Counted from the first letter of the stretch, positions 36,991 through 45,629 are shown. The stretch is DNA of 64,000 nucleotides from Aequorivita todarodis (GCF_028561335.1 NZ_JAQQTG010000019.1:1-64000), one strand, 5' to 3'. The notes: generated from the letters alone by a model not told the origin. Translations and numbers: made by a program.

Positions 36991-37788
36991 ATGAAAAATA
37001 TGCATACCGAAAAAGTTATAGATTATATTGTGGATTGGCTGAAAAGGTACGCCACAAACGCAAAAATGGACGGATTTGTGATAGGCATAAGCGGCGGCAT
37101 TGATTCTGCCATAACCTCGGCGCTCTGTGCAAAAACAGGATTGCGCACACTTTGCGTGGAGATGCCCATACACCAAGCGCCAAGCCAAGTGGACCGCGGC
37201 CGGGAGCACATTCAGTTTTTGAAGGAAAATTTTGCGAATGTGAGCAACACAGAGGTAAACCTAACTTCGGTTTTTGAAGAATTTAAAACGGCCATTCCCC
37301 AAACCAAGCGAGACAGTTTCCTAGACCTGTCGCTCGCAAACACGCGCGCACGGTTGCGGATGACTACCCTTTATTATTTTGCGGGCCTGCACCGTTATTT
37401 GGTTGCGGGCACCGGCAATAAGGTGGAAGATTTCGGCGTGGGTTTTTATACAAAATACGGCGATGGCGGCGTAGATTTGAGTCCCATTGCAGATTTGATG
37501 AAAAGCGAAGTCTATAAACTGGGAGAGGCGTTAAATATTCCCGATTCCATTATGAAAGCTGCGCCTACCGATGGATTGTTCGGCGACAGTCGCTCAGACG
37601 AAGACCAGCTTGGCGCAAGCTACGACGAACTGGAATGGGCGATGAAAATGGCCGAAAACGGCAAGAACAGCTCCGACTTTTCCGGGAGGCAACAAGTGGT
37701 TTTTAATATTTACAACTCCCTCAATAGGGCCAACCAACACAAAATGTTGCCAATTCCTATCTGTAAAATCCCTGCTGAACTGAAATAA
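36991..37788 (+). CDS. nadE: NAD+ synthetase, ammonia-dependent type
   Basis: 265 residues. PP-loop ATPase motif GISGGIDSA, then GTGNKVEDFGVGFYTKYGDGGVDLSPIADL and PTDGLFGDSRSDEDQLGASYDELE, both characteristic. No glutaminase domain, so it uses ammonia. Last step of NAD synthesis. Divergent from gldBC. A second ATG nine bases on is also possible. Confidence 0.96.
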   Translation: MKNMHTEKVIDYIVDWLKRYATNAKMDGFVIGISGGIDSAITSALCAKTGLRTLCVEMPIHQAPSQVDRGREHIQFLKENFANVSNTEVNLTSVFEEFKTAIPQTKRDSFLDLSLANTRARLRMTTLYYFAGLHRYLVAGTGNKVEDFGVGFYTKYGDGGVDLSPIADLMKSEVYKLGEALNIPDSIMKAAPTDGLFGDSRSDEDQLGASYDELEWAMKMAENGKNSSDFSGRQQVVFNIYNSLNRANQHKMLPIPICKIPAELK

Positions 37789-37943
37789 ACTTGTTTTTTA
37801 CCGAATAATTTAACCATTAAACGAAAGGTTTATTATTCTTAGGCTTAAGATTTTATATATTCAAAATGTAGTATTAATATTACGGCAATAAAACAGAGTT
37901 CTCCCCAGATCTGAAGTTTTTATAAATCTATAAATTCAATAAG

Positions 37944-38576
37944 ATGAAAAAAGTTGTAATTGCAGACCATCACCCCATAACGAGAAAAGGTACAGAAGTG
38001 TTACTGGATAGCACAAATGAATATTCAATAGTCGGAAAGGTTTCGCGCGGGTCCGAATTGCTGAAATGTTTGGAAAAAGAGCGCCCCGATATTTTGATAT
38101 TGGAGCTGAACATACCGGAAATCAATGGTTTTCATGCACTTCGGAGTATCCGGGAGGAATTTCCCAGAACGCGAATTGCTATTTTTTCATCACATCCCGA
38201 AGAAATTTACGCATTGCGCTCCATAAAATCGGGGGCTGCCGGATATATTCCAAAAACATCTTCAGAAGTAGTTTTTCTTCAAGCCATAAAGCGGATTGCA
38301 ACCGGCGGCGTGTTTTTGAACGAAGAGCTTACGGCTGCCTTCAACAACAAGTCTGTTAACGACAACACCATTATGGGACGCTATAAAAAACTTTCTGCAA
38401 GGGAGATCGAGGTCCTGAACTTACTTTCCAACGGAAAACGCAACAAAGACATCGCTACGCTTTTGGAAATAAACGAAAAAACCGTGAGCACCTATAAAAC
38501 ACGTTTGCTGAAAAAATTGAAAGTTACAAGCCTGGCCGAATTGATAAACCAAGCCCGAATGTTCCAATTCAATTGA
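37944..38576 (+). CDS. NarL/LuxR-type regulator with a receiver lacking the phospho-Asp
   Basis: 210 residues. Receiver domain about 1-120 with acidic pocket residue D8, T/S in FSSHPEE and K104 of GYIPK, but the phospho-acceptor position reads LEL (E54) instead of LDL. C-terminal LuxR HTH about 145-205 (LSAREIEVLNLLSNGKRNKDIATLLEINEKTVSTY). Glu often mimics phospho-Asp, so it may be constitutively active or respond to something other than a kinase. No histidine kinase is nearby. Convergent with dnaG, one-base gap. Confidence 0.92.
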   Translation: MKKVVIADHHPITRKGTEVLLDSTNEYSIVGKVSRGSELLKCLEKERPDILILELNIPEINGFHALRSIREEFPRTRIAIFSSHPEEIYALRSIKSGAAGYIPKTSSEVVFLQAIKRIATGGVFLNEELTAAFNNKSVNDNTIMGRYKKLSAREIEVLNLLSNGKRNKDIATLLEINEKTVSTYKTRLLKKLKVTSLAELINQARMFQFN

Positions 38577-38577
38577 G

Positions 38578-40536
38578 CTAAAGTACTCTGTTTAATTTAT
38601 TGGAAAGCACTTTTTTGAGGCTTATATAATCTACAATTTCCTGTAAGCCAGACTCCTTTTCCGGATTGTCCTCCTGCTTCATCGCCTCAGAAAGTTCATT
38701 TATTTTCTGCGAAACCAAATGCCGGCGCAGATTGAGAATGGTCTCGCTCACCATTTGGGCAATGGTCTGCTCCTTTACCTTCACATATATTTCCTTTCGC
38801 TCCCAGTTGCTGAGCGAATACCTTTCCTCTTCCATCAAAATGTGGGAGACCGAAGATGCCATTTCGGGTTCCAATTCGTTTATAAAAGTTTCGGCTTTGG
38901 CTTCGGGGTTTTGATTGTATCGGTTAACTACTTCAAAGTAAAGCTCTTTGAAATTTGGATCCATAAACTCAATTTCATCTTCCTGCAGATCGAGGTATAT
39001 TTTTTCAAAAACACGCGACTTGTGGATTTCCGGCTTTAAGGTAATCTCTCCTTTTTCGTCAGCTTCCAAAATCAATTCCTCAAAATCCTCTTCCACGTTG
39101 CCATAAAGAAGCAATAACTCAATTAATTTTTTCTCCAGCTGAAACTGTACATTTACCTTTTCAATCTTATTCTCCGTAGAAATTACTTCAAAAGCTTCCT
39201 GCGGAACGATCGCTTTTTTAGATGCATCTTTTTTTTCCTTCTGAAATATCTGCGCCAGGGTATTGAAAAGTACTTGTTCCGAAATATCCATAATCCGCGA
39301 ACATTCCTTTATATACACTTCGCGCTTTATCACATCGGGGATTTTGGCGATGCTGTTTACCATATCGTGGATGGTCTCGCTCCTTTTTATAGGATCGTTC
39401 TTTGCTTCATTTGCAAGCAAAGAAGCTTTAAAAGTGATGAAATCCTTGGCGTTTTCTTCAAGATAAAGCGTGAGCTCTTCCAATGAATTTTTTCGCGAAA
39501 AACTATCGGGATCCTCGCCTTCGGGAAAGGTGCAGATTTTCACGTTCATGCCCTGCTCCAAAATCAAGTCGATACCGCGTAACGAAGCACGAAGGCCTGC
39601 TGCATCGCCATCGAACAACACGGTTATGTTTTTGGTAAGCCTATTGATTAACCGGATTTGCTCGGGCGTCAAGGCTGTTCCCGAAGAGGAAACCACGTTG
39701 TGGATGCCCGTTTGGTAAAATTGGATAACATCGGTATAGCCTTCAACCAAATAGCAATTGTCCTCTTTGGCAATGCTTTGCTTGGCGTGAAAAATTCCGT
39801 AAAGCACCTTGCTCTTATGGTAAATGTCGCTTTCGGGAGAGTTTAAATACTTTGCCGCTTTTTTATCCGAAGTTAAAATCCGCCCTCCAAATCCGAGAGT
39901 GCGGCCGCTCATACTTAAGATGGGGAACATGACCCTACCCTTAAAGCGGTCGAATTGTTTTTCTTCCTTTACAATGGAAAGCCCTGTTTTTTCGAGGAAT
40001 TCAAGTTTATACCCTTTTTTGATGGCGTGACTGGTAAAGGCATCCCAAGAATCCGGCGAATAACCAAGTTCAAATTTTTTGATGGTTTCATCGGTAAAAC
40101 CTCTTTCCTTAAAATAGGAAAGGCCGATTGCTTTGCCCTCTTCGGTTTTGAGCAAGGTGTTGTGAAAATAGTCCTTTGCAAATTCGCTTACCAAATAAAG
40201 ACTTTCACGCTCGTTGGCCTGCTCCTTTTCTTCGCTGGTCTGCTCCGTTTCCTCTATCTCGATTCCGTATTTTTTTGCCAAAAATTTGATGGCCTCGGGA
40301 TAGGTGAAATGTTCGTGCTCCATTAAAAACGAAACCACATTCCCCCCTTTTCCGCTACTGAAATCCTTCCAAATTTGCTTAACGGGACTTACCATAAAAC
40401 TCGGCGAGCGCTCATCGGTAAAGGGACTGAGCCCTTTATAGTTGCTGCCGGATTTCTTCAACTGCACAAAATCGCCGATTACCTCCTCTACGCGGGCGGT
40501 TTCAAAAACATTGTCTATGGTAGTTCGGCTTATCAA
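38578..40536 (-). CDS. dnaG: DNA primase DnaG with a degenerate zinc-binding domain
   Basis: 652 residues. The catalytic TOPRIM core is normal (VEGYTDVIQFYQTG, LFDGDAAGLRASLRGIDLIL) and the helicase-binding C-terminal region is present. In the N-terminal zinc domain the four ligands are replaced: the CPFH position is S37-P-F-T40 and the CFGC position D58-F-S-S61. Primes lagging-strand synthesis. The start is TTG (MISRTTIDNV), just after a heptamer array. Confidence 0.96.
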   Translation of the reverse strand: MISRTTIDNVFETARVEEVIGDFVQLKKSGSNYKGLSPFTDERSPSFMVSPVKQIWKDFSSGKGGNVVSFLMEHEHFTYPEAIKFLAKKYGIEIEETEQTSEEKEQANERESLYLVSEFAKDYFHNTLLKTEEGKAIGLSYFKERGFTDETIKKFELGYSPDSWDAFTSHAIKKGYKLEFLEKTGLSIVKEEKQFDRFKGRVMFPILSMSGRTLGFGGRILTSDKKAAKYLNSPESDIYHKSKVLYGIFHAKQSIAKEDNCYLVEGYTDVIQFYQTGIHNVVSSSGTALTPEQIRLINRLTKNITVLFDGDAAGLRASLRGIDLILEQGMNVKICTFPEGEDPDSFSRKNSLEELTLYLEENAKDFITFKASLLANEAKNDPIKRSETIHDMVNSIAKIPDVIKREVYIKECSRIMDISEQVLFNTLAQIFQKEKKDASKKAIVPQEAFEVISTENKIEKVNVQFQLEKKLIELLLLYGNVEEDFEELILEADEKGEITLKPEIHKSRVFEKIYLDLQEDEIEFMDPNFKELYFEVVNRYNQNPEAKAETFINELEPEMASSVSHILMEEERYSLSNWERKEIYVKVKEQTIAQMVSETILNLRRHLVSQKINELSEAMKQEDNPEKESGLQEIVDYISLKKVLSNKLNRVL

Positions 40537-40553
40537 GTTTATTGGCGTTGAGT

Positions 40554-40595
40554 GTTAAGGGTTAAGGGTTAAGGGTTAAGGGTTAAGGGTTAGGC
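40554..40595 (-). repeat. 6-copy 7-bp array (GTTAAGG) before dnaG
   Basis: Five perfect and one degenerate copy. On the dnaG strand the unit reads CCTTAAC, the same unit and orientation as the arrays before the Omp85-type gene and engB. Confidence 0.93.
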
Positions 40596-40647
40596 GTTAA
40601 CCGTTATTAGTTTTCAATTTGTAAAAATAGGAATATTAAGAATGAAA

Positions 40648-40678
40648 AACCCACAAGGTTTTGGAAACCTTGCAGGTT
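40648..40678 (-). terminator. hairpin terminator after the beta-barrel gene
   Basis: CAAGGTTT/AAACCTTG stem with loop TGG, extended by outer AACC/GGTT; on the minus strand it is followed by TTTTTC. It lies 33 bases past the barrel gene stop. The same sequence type is a common dispersed element in this phylum. Confidence 0.65.
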
Positions 40679-40710
40679 AATTAACAAACGAATAATGAAA
40701 CGATACTTGG

Positions 40711-41781
40711 CTAATCCATATCAAAACGCAGCCCGAGGGAAACGTTGCGTTGTTCCATTGGATTGTTTTTGAAAATGGTATTGAGGTCGTACTTGGCATA
40801 CAGCGCTACGCCTTGCCACCCTATGTAGCCGCTCAGGCCGTAAATGAACTGATTTGTGTTGTAATTTCCCTTTAATTTTAGTTTTCGGTCCTCGCCATCC
40901 TCTTCAAACTTTAGTTTTTGGCGGGCGCCGAGGTTGATTCCCGCATAGCCCCCGAGACCTACTTTTATTTGATTGTCGGTGGAATAGCGAAAATAATTAT
41001 CGTGTTCTAACTTTTTTGAGGGGCCAAATTCAAAGTGGATTGGCACCACCAGATTGTCCATTCTAAATTTGGATTTATCCAGCTTTAAAGGATAGTTTTG
41101 AAGCTCGGTCCGTTCGCCCGTATCTACATAATAGCGGTTATCGGTAGGCTTTAAACCATTAAATTGAAACGACAGTCCATATTTAATACGAAGCCAATTG
41201 GTACTTTTGAATACACGGGTCTTCCACGCCCAACCGAGCTCCGCAAAACGGCTGCCGGCCACTTTAAAGTCTGAATCCTGCAAGGACTCGCCTTCGGTAA
41301 TTGCGTTGTTGAGTCCAAAAGCGAAAACAATATCTGAAGTGGTACGCCTGTCGTATTTGCGTTTTTTGTTTTTCGGGCCAATATAGAGCACGTTGTCGTT
41401 TTCATTGTTTTTCCCCGAAGAACCTATTCGAATGATCAAGCCACTATCTTCATCATCTTCCATATTTCCGTTTCGTTTTAGCAGTGCAACTTTATTATCA
41501 ATAATTGCCAAGCGGTTTTCAATGTTCAGCGCACGTTTTTCAGCTGCCTCTTGTTTTAAGGTTTCGGCTTCGGCTTCGGAAATAGCCTCACTTTGCAAAC
41601 GGGCGTTTATGTTTTCAACATCGGCTTTTAAGGCATCTTTTTCTTCTTGGATTATTTTTTCCTTTAGGTCGGTAAGTTGCTCAATGGCTGTCTGTGTGTC
41701 GTGATCCGTTTCCTGCGCTTGGGCATAAATCCCCGCAAGTAACCAGAGGGCGAGCGCGGTGGTAAATGTAATTAGTTTCAT
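40711..41781 (-). CDS. outer-membrane beta-barrel protein with coiled-coil N-terminus
   Basis: 356 residues. Signal peptide about 1-22. An acidic coiled coil (about 25-95, rich in KLE repeats) leads into a C-terminal barrel-like region (about 130-356) with PorT/OMP_b-brl-type strands ending in SLGLRFDMD. Function not recognised. Downstream of the sigma/anti-sigma pair and probably part of the same regulon; the coiled coil may contact the cell wall or the anti-sigma domain. Confidence 0.75.
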   Translation of the reverse strand: MKLITFTTALALWLLAGIYAQAQETDHDTQTAIEQLTDLKEKIIQEEKDALKADVENINARLQSEAISEAEAETLKQEAAEKRALNIENRLAIIDNKVALLKRNGNMEDDEDSGLIIRIGSSGKNNENDNVLYIGPKNKKRKYDRRTTSDIVFAFGLNNAITEGESLQDSDFKVAGSRFAELGWAWKTRVFKSTNWLRIKYGLSFQFNGLKPTDNRYYVDTGERTELQNYPLKLDKSKFRMDNLVVPIHFEFGPSKKLEHDNYFRYSTDNQIKVGLGGYAGINLGARQKLKFEEDGEDRKLKLKGNYNTNQFIYGLSGYIGWQGVALYAKYDLNTIFKNNPMEQRNVSLGLRFDMD

Positions 41782-41816
41782 AAGTGTTCGATTTTTTGAT
41801 TAATGATGATGATGAA

Positions 41817-41860
41817 TGTTTATTGTTTATTGTTTATTGTTTATTGTTTATTGTTTATTG
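41817..41860. repeat. 6-copy 7-bp array (TGTTTAT)
   Basis: Six perfect copies plus a partial unit fill half of the spacer between the anti-sigma-like gene and the barrel gene, which reads away from it. Confidence 0.95.
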
Positions 41861-41867
41861 AAAATTG

Positions 41868-42662
41868 CTAATCGTTTCTTTCTGAAACAGCTGTCCGCAC
41901 TTTTTGAAAACCTTCGCCCAGGGCGTCAAAAACCTTGTCGCGGAAACTTTTTTCCAGCTCCCATTCCACATCCTGCAAAAGTGCGGTGGCATCCACTTTT
42001 TCACTGTTAAGGATACGCTGTGTTTGTATCTCGCGGCGGGCATTGGCAAGTAGTGCTTCCACTTCGGTGGCGGTAACTTCGGCGTTGTCCTGCTGAAGTT
42101 TTTTTACGGATGCAACAACCTCATCTACTTTCGTATTAAAAATTTGGTCTTCTTTGGAAAGCACAGTTTTTTCGGTATTTACGGTTTGTTCTAATTCCGT
42201 ATTGGTTTGTACGGCAATAGCATCGCGCTTTTCAATCCTTTTATCGATTGCGGATTTCTTTTGCTGAAATGGTTTCGGCTCAATATTTGGTTTCTGCGTT
42301 TCCGAGGCTTTCTTTTTTGAAGCTTTGCTTTCCGTTTTTTCAGAACTATTTTCTTCCGAAGCAATTGTTTCACTGTTGGAATTATTCGGAATAATTTCCA
42401 ACTCCGTTTCCGTCGCGGGTGTTTCAAAGTTTTCATTCACCACTTGGTTTTTCACTTCCGAAGTATTTCGGTTGAATAAAACAGAGGCCAAAATCAAGAG
42501 ACCCACAAAACTTGCGGCAACATAATACCACAGCAGGGTTTTCTTTTTAGGCTGCTCCGCATCCAGTTTTGCCTCCAATTTTTTCCAGGCATTGGCGGAA
42601 GGTTTCATTTCCCTCGCCTCCAGTTTTTCGCGAATATTGTCTTCCAGTTTATAGGGTGCCAT
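41868..42662 (-). CDS. single-pass membrane protein, likely anti-sigma factor
   Basis: 264 residues. A cytoplasmic N-terminus (about 1-43, LEDNIREKLEAREMKPSANAW), one membrane helix (about 44-60, WYYVAASFVGLLILASVLF) and a long, polar Ser/Glu/Lys periplasmic region. Start is 14 bases inside the ECF sigma gene end. Position and topology indicate an anti-sigma partner, although no zinc-binding anti-sigma motif is visible. Confidence 0.75.
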   Translation of the reverse strand: MAPYKLEDNIREKLEAREMKPSANAWKKLEAKLDAEQPKKKTLLWYYVAASFVGLLILASVLFNRNTSEVKNQVVNENFETPATETELEIIPNNSNSETIASEENSSEKTESKASKKKASETQKPNIEPKPFQQKKSAIDKRIEKRDAIAVQTNTELEQTVNTEKTVLSKEDQIFNTKVDEVVASVKKLQQDNAEVTATEVEALLANARREIQTQRILNSEKVDATALLQDVEWELEKSFRDKVFDALGEGFQKVRTAVSERND

Positions 42663-43215
42663 AGCTTAGATTATTTTGTTGTTTAACCATATTTTGAAGC
42701 ATTTTGCGGGCCTTGAACAGTTGTGTTTTTGAAGTGTTTTCACTTATCTGCAACAGTTCGGCAATTTCGCCGTGCTTATAGCCTTCCACCGCGTAGAGTA
42801 CAAAAACCGTTTTGTAGCCGTCGGGCAGGCTGTCTATCATTTTTTGGATTTCATTCGCTTCCAGTTCGGTTTCAATAAAGGTGGCGTGCTCACTGGTGTT
42901 TTCTATTTCCTTTTCCGAAATGAAATGCAACTTTTTGTCTTTCCGAAGTTGGGAGATACTTTCGTTCACCATAATTCTTCGTATCCAACCTTCAAAACTG
43001 CCCTCGTTTTTAAAATCGTTTAAATGCGTGAACATTTTGAAAAAGCCCGAAAGCATAACTTCCTCCGCCAAATCGTTATCTTTCAAATATTGCCTGCACA
43101 CGCCCAGCATTTTAGGCGAAAACATTTCAAACAATTGATGCTGCGCGCGACGATCGCCTTTGGACGCTTTCGCTATCAACTGTGAATAGTTTTTATGTAA
43201 GGGTATAATTTTCAA
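42649..43215 (-). CDS. ECF-family RNA polymerase sigma factor
   Basis: 188 residues. Region 2 (AQHQLFEMFSPKMLGVCRQYLKDNDLAEEVMLSGFFKMF) and region 4 (LPDGYKTVFVLYAVEGYKHGEIAELLQISENTSKTQLFKARKML) are complete. Directs polymerase to a regulon, probably including its downstream barrel gene. Start is TTG at 43215; no ATG fits the conserved MKIIPLHKNY start. The gene overlaps its anti-sigma-like partner. Confidence 0.93.
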   Translation of the reverse strand: MKIIPLHKNYSQLIAKASKGDRRAQHQLFEMFSPKMLGVCRQYLKDNDLAEEVMLSGFFKMFTHLNDFKNEGSFEGWIRRIMVNESISQLRKDKKLHFISEKEIENTSEHATFIETELEANEIQKMIDSLPDGYKTVFVLYAVEGYKHGEIAELLQISENTSKTQLFKARKMLQNMVKQQNNLSYGTL

Positions 43216-43291
43216 AATACGCTTTGCTGTTAAAGGCTTCTATTTTAATAGACGCAGGTTTTTGAAAAATGGTTGTCTGATGGGGGGAAAA

Positions 43292-43326
43292 GTTTCAAGT
43301 TTCAAGTTTCAAGTTTCAGGTTTCAA
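43292..43326. repeat. 5-copy 7-bp array (GTTTCAA)
   Basis: GTTTCAA x3, GTTTCAG, GTTTCAA in phase, in the spacer upstream of the ECF sigma gene. Confidence 0.9.
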
Positions 43327-43380
43327 GTTTGAGCATGCCTGAATAGCATTGACTTTTTCAGCAATCAAAATTTTATTGCG

Positions 43381-43422
43381 TACTGAATACTGAATATTGA
43401 ACACTGACCACTGAACACTATT
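43381..43422. repeat. 6-unit 7-bp array (TACTGAA/CACTGAA)
   Basis: TACTGAA x2, TATTGAA, CACTGAC, CACTGAA, CACTATT. The stop codon of the polyprenyl synthase (TAG, 43418-43420) lies inside the last unit. Confidence 0.85.
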
Positions 43423-44395
43423 TTTTCCGGTCAATAACGTAATTCACCATCAATTCCAATGATTCTTTATAGGGCGAAGCGGGATAAGATTCAAGGATTT
43501 GCAGGGCTTGTTGTTGGTACTCCTTCATTTTTATGACGGCATAGTCAAGCCCGCCGTTGTCTTTCACAAAAGTGATGACTTCTTTCACGCGCTGCTTGTC
43601 CTTATTGTGATTTTTCACCGAATTGATGAGCCACTTTTTTTCTTGGGAAGAAGAATGGTTTAGAGCATATATTAAAGGTAGCGTCATTTTTTGCTCCTTA
43701 ATATCAATGCCCGTGGGTTTGCCGATATGTTCAGTCCCGTAATCGAAAAGGTCGTCTTTTATCTGAAAGGCGGTGCCAATGAGCTCGCCAAATTTGCGCA
43801 TTTTTTCCACCTCCTCGTCGGGCGCCATTACGGACCGGGCACCCATGGAACAACAAGCGGCAATTAAGGTGGCGGTTTTTTGGCGGATGATTTCAAAATA
43901 GATTTCCTCGGTAATGTCGAGCCTTCGGGCTTTTTCTATTTGTAGCAGTTCACCCTCGCTCATTTCGCGCACGGCTACGGAAATTATTTTTAATAAATCG
44001 AAATCGTCGTTGTCAATGGAAAGCAGCAAGCCTTTTGAAAGCAGATAATCACCTACGAGCACGGCAATCTTGTTTTTCCAAAGCGCATTTATGGAAAAGA
44101 AGCCACGCCTGCGGTTGCTATCGTCCACCACGTCATCGTGTACCAGCGTTGCGGTATGGATAAGCTCGATAACGGAAGCGCCGCGATAGGTGCGCTCGTT
44201 CACCTGCCCATTGCCCGTCATTTTCGCAATGAGGAAAACGAACATGGGGCGCATCTGTTTTCCCTTGCGGTTTACTACGTAGTGGGTAATTCTGTTGAGA
44301 AGGGAAACTTTGGAAGACATGGAGGCAGAGAACTTTTTTTCAAAAAGTTCCATCTCGGTTTCAATGGGAAGTTTGATGCGCGAAACTATCTTCAT
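43418..44395 (-). CDS. polyprenyl (octaprenyl-type) diphosphate synthase
   Basis: 325 residues. The two Asp-rich motifs of trans-prenyltransferases are present: DDVVDDSNRRRG (first) and DDLFDYG (second). It makes long-chain isoprenoid diphosphate for menaquinone side chains. Full length for the family. The stop codon comes from a heptamer array. Confidence 0.93.
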   Translation of the reverse strand: MKIVSRIKLPIETEMELFEKKFSASMSSKVSLLNRITHYVVNRKGKQMRPMFVFLIAKMTGNGQVNERTYRGASVIELIHTATLVHDDVVDDSNRRRGFFSINALWKNKIAVLVGDYLLSKGLLLSIDNDDFDLLKIISVAVREMSEGELLQIEKARRLDITEEIYFEIIRQKTATLIAACCSMGARSVMAPDEEVEKMRKFGELIGTAFQIKDDLFDYGTEHIGKPTGIDIKEQKMTLPLIYALNHSSSQEKKWLINSVKNHNKDKQRVKEVITFVKDNGGLDYAVIKMKEYQQQALQILESYPASPYKESLELMVNYVIDRKK

Positions 44396-44402
44396 AAAGG
44401 CT

Positions 44403-44410
44403 CAAAGATA
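44403..44410 (-). promoter_or_regulatory. -7 element (TATCTTTG) of the polyprenyl synthase gene
   Basis: Minus strand TATCTTTG is a full consensus match, seven bases before the ATG, so the mRNA would be nearly leaderless. Confidence 0.6.
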
Positions 44411-44445
44411 GTTAAAATGCTGAATGGATTTTATAATTGGTTGAC

Positions 44446-44560
44446 GTAAGACGAAAAGACATAGGACGTAGGACTCGTTCTGGGAGAAAATTATTCCTTT
44501 AACGTAAGCTGAACTTGTTTTTGTCCTACGTCCTATATCTTACCGTCCTATGTCCTTTTT
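44446..44560. repeat. 7-bp GACGTAG-type arrays as an inverted pair
   Basis: GACGTAA, GACGAAAA, GACATAG, GACGTAG, GACT on the left and GTCCTAC, GTCCTAT, ATCTTACC, GTCCTAT, GTCCTTT on the right. ATAGGACGTAGGAC pairs with GTCCTACGTCCTAT over 14 bp, with a loop of about 50 bases. It fills the spacer between rlmN and the polyprenyl synthase. Confidence 0.85.
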
Positions 44561-45600
44561 CACTGCTTGTTCGCCAACTGCCCGCAGGCGGCATCGATGT
44601 CTTTCCCTCTGCTTCGGCGGACGGTTACGGGAATTCTGTCGTGTTCCAAGGCTTGTATATAATCATCGATCACCGTAGAAGAAGCCTGCTGAAAATGGCC
44701 ATCGTCAATGGGGTTATATTCAATAATGTTTACCTTGCACGGCACGTATTTGCAGAACGTAACGAGCGCCTCAATATCTTCCCACGTATCGTTTATATCC
44801 TTCCAGACAATGTATTCATACGTAATCTTACGTTTGGTTTTGCTGTACCAATACTCCAAGGATTCACGCAGATCTTCCAACGTAAAGTTTTTGGCAAAAG
44901 GCATAATCTGTTCCCGCGTTTCTTGAATGGCAGAATGAAGTGAAACCGCAAGATTGAATTTTACTTCGTCATCGGCCAATTTCTTTATCATTTTCGGCAC
45001 GCCGGAAGTGGAAACCACAATGCGTTTTGGCGACATTCCCAAACCTTCATCACTGGTTATTTTCTCAATGGATTCCAGTACGTTCTTGTAGTTCATCAGC
45101 GGTTCGCCCATTCCCATAAAAACAATGTTGGAAAGGGGTTTGTTGTGATATAGACGGCTTTCTTTATCGATGGCCACTACTTGATCGTAGATTTCGTCTG
45201 GGTTTAGATTGCGCATTCGTTTCAGCCTTGCCGTAGCGCAGAAGGTACAATCCAAACTGCAGCCCACCTGACTGGAAACACAGGCAGTGGTCCTCTTTTT
45301 TGTGGGAATCAAAACCGATTCCACCACCAAGCCATCGTGCAGTTTTACGGCGTTTTTGATGGTGCCATCATTGCTCTTCTGAAAATGGTCAACTTCTATA
45401 TGATTTATTACAAAATTATCCTTTAGATGTGCCCGGGTTTCCTTGGAAAGATTGGTCATATCGTCAAAACTATGGCTGGCTTTGCTCCACAACCATTCGT
45501 AAACCTGCGTTCCCCGAAAGGCTTTATCACCTATGCTGACAAAAAAGTTTCTAAGTTCTTCTTTTGAAAGTGCCCGTATGTCCTTTTTTTCTGAAACCAT
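44560..45600 (-). CDS. rlmN: dual-specificity RNA (adenine-C2)-methyltransferase RlmN
   Basis: 346 residues. Radical SAM CxxxCxxC in GCSLDCTFCATA, the SAM-binding NIVFMGMGEPLMNYKNV, and the C-terminal active Cys in DAACGQL. Methylates A2503 of 23S rRNA and A37 of some tRNAs. A near-leaderless promoter precedes it. Confidence 0.97.
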   Translation of the reverse strand: MVSEKKDIRALSKEELRNFFVSIGDKAFRGTQVYEWLWSKASHSFDDMTNLSKETRAHLKDNFVINHIEVDHFQKSNDGTIKNAVKLHDGLVVESVLIPTKKRTTACVSSQVGCSLDCTFCATARLKRMRNLNPDEIYDQVVAIDKESRLYHNKPLSNIVFMGMGEPLMNYKNVLESIEKITSDEGLGMSPKRIVVSTSGVPKMIKKLADDEVKFNLAVSLHSAIQETREQIMPFAKNFTLEDLRESLEYWYSKTKRKITYEYIVWKDINDTWEDIEALVTFCKYVPCKVNIIEYNPIDDGHFQQASSTVIDDYIQALEHDRIPVTVRRSRGKDIDAACGQLANKQ

Positions 45601-45604
45601 CGTG

Positions 45605-45612
45605 CAAAATTA
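45605..45612 (-). promoter_or_regulatory. -7 element (TAATTTTG) of rlmN
   Basis: Minus strand TAATTTTG, four bases before the ATG. The predicted transcript start is at or next to the start codon. Confidence 0.6.
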
Positions 45613-45629
45613 GGGTATTTAAAGTAAAT

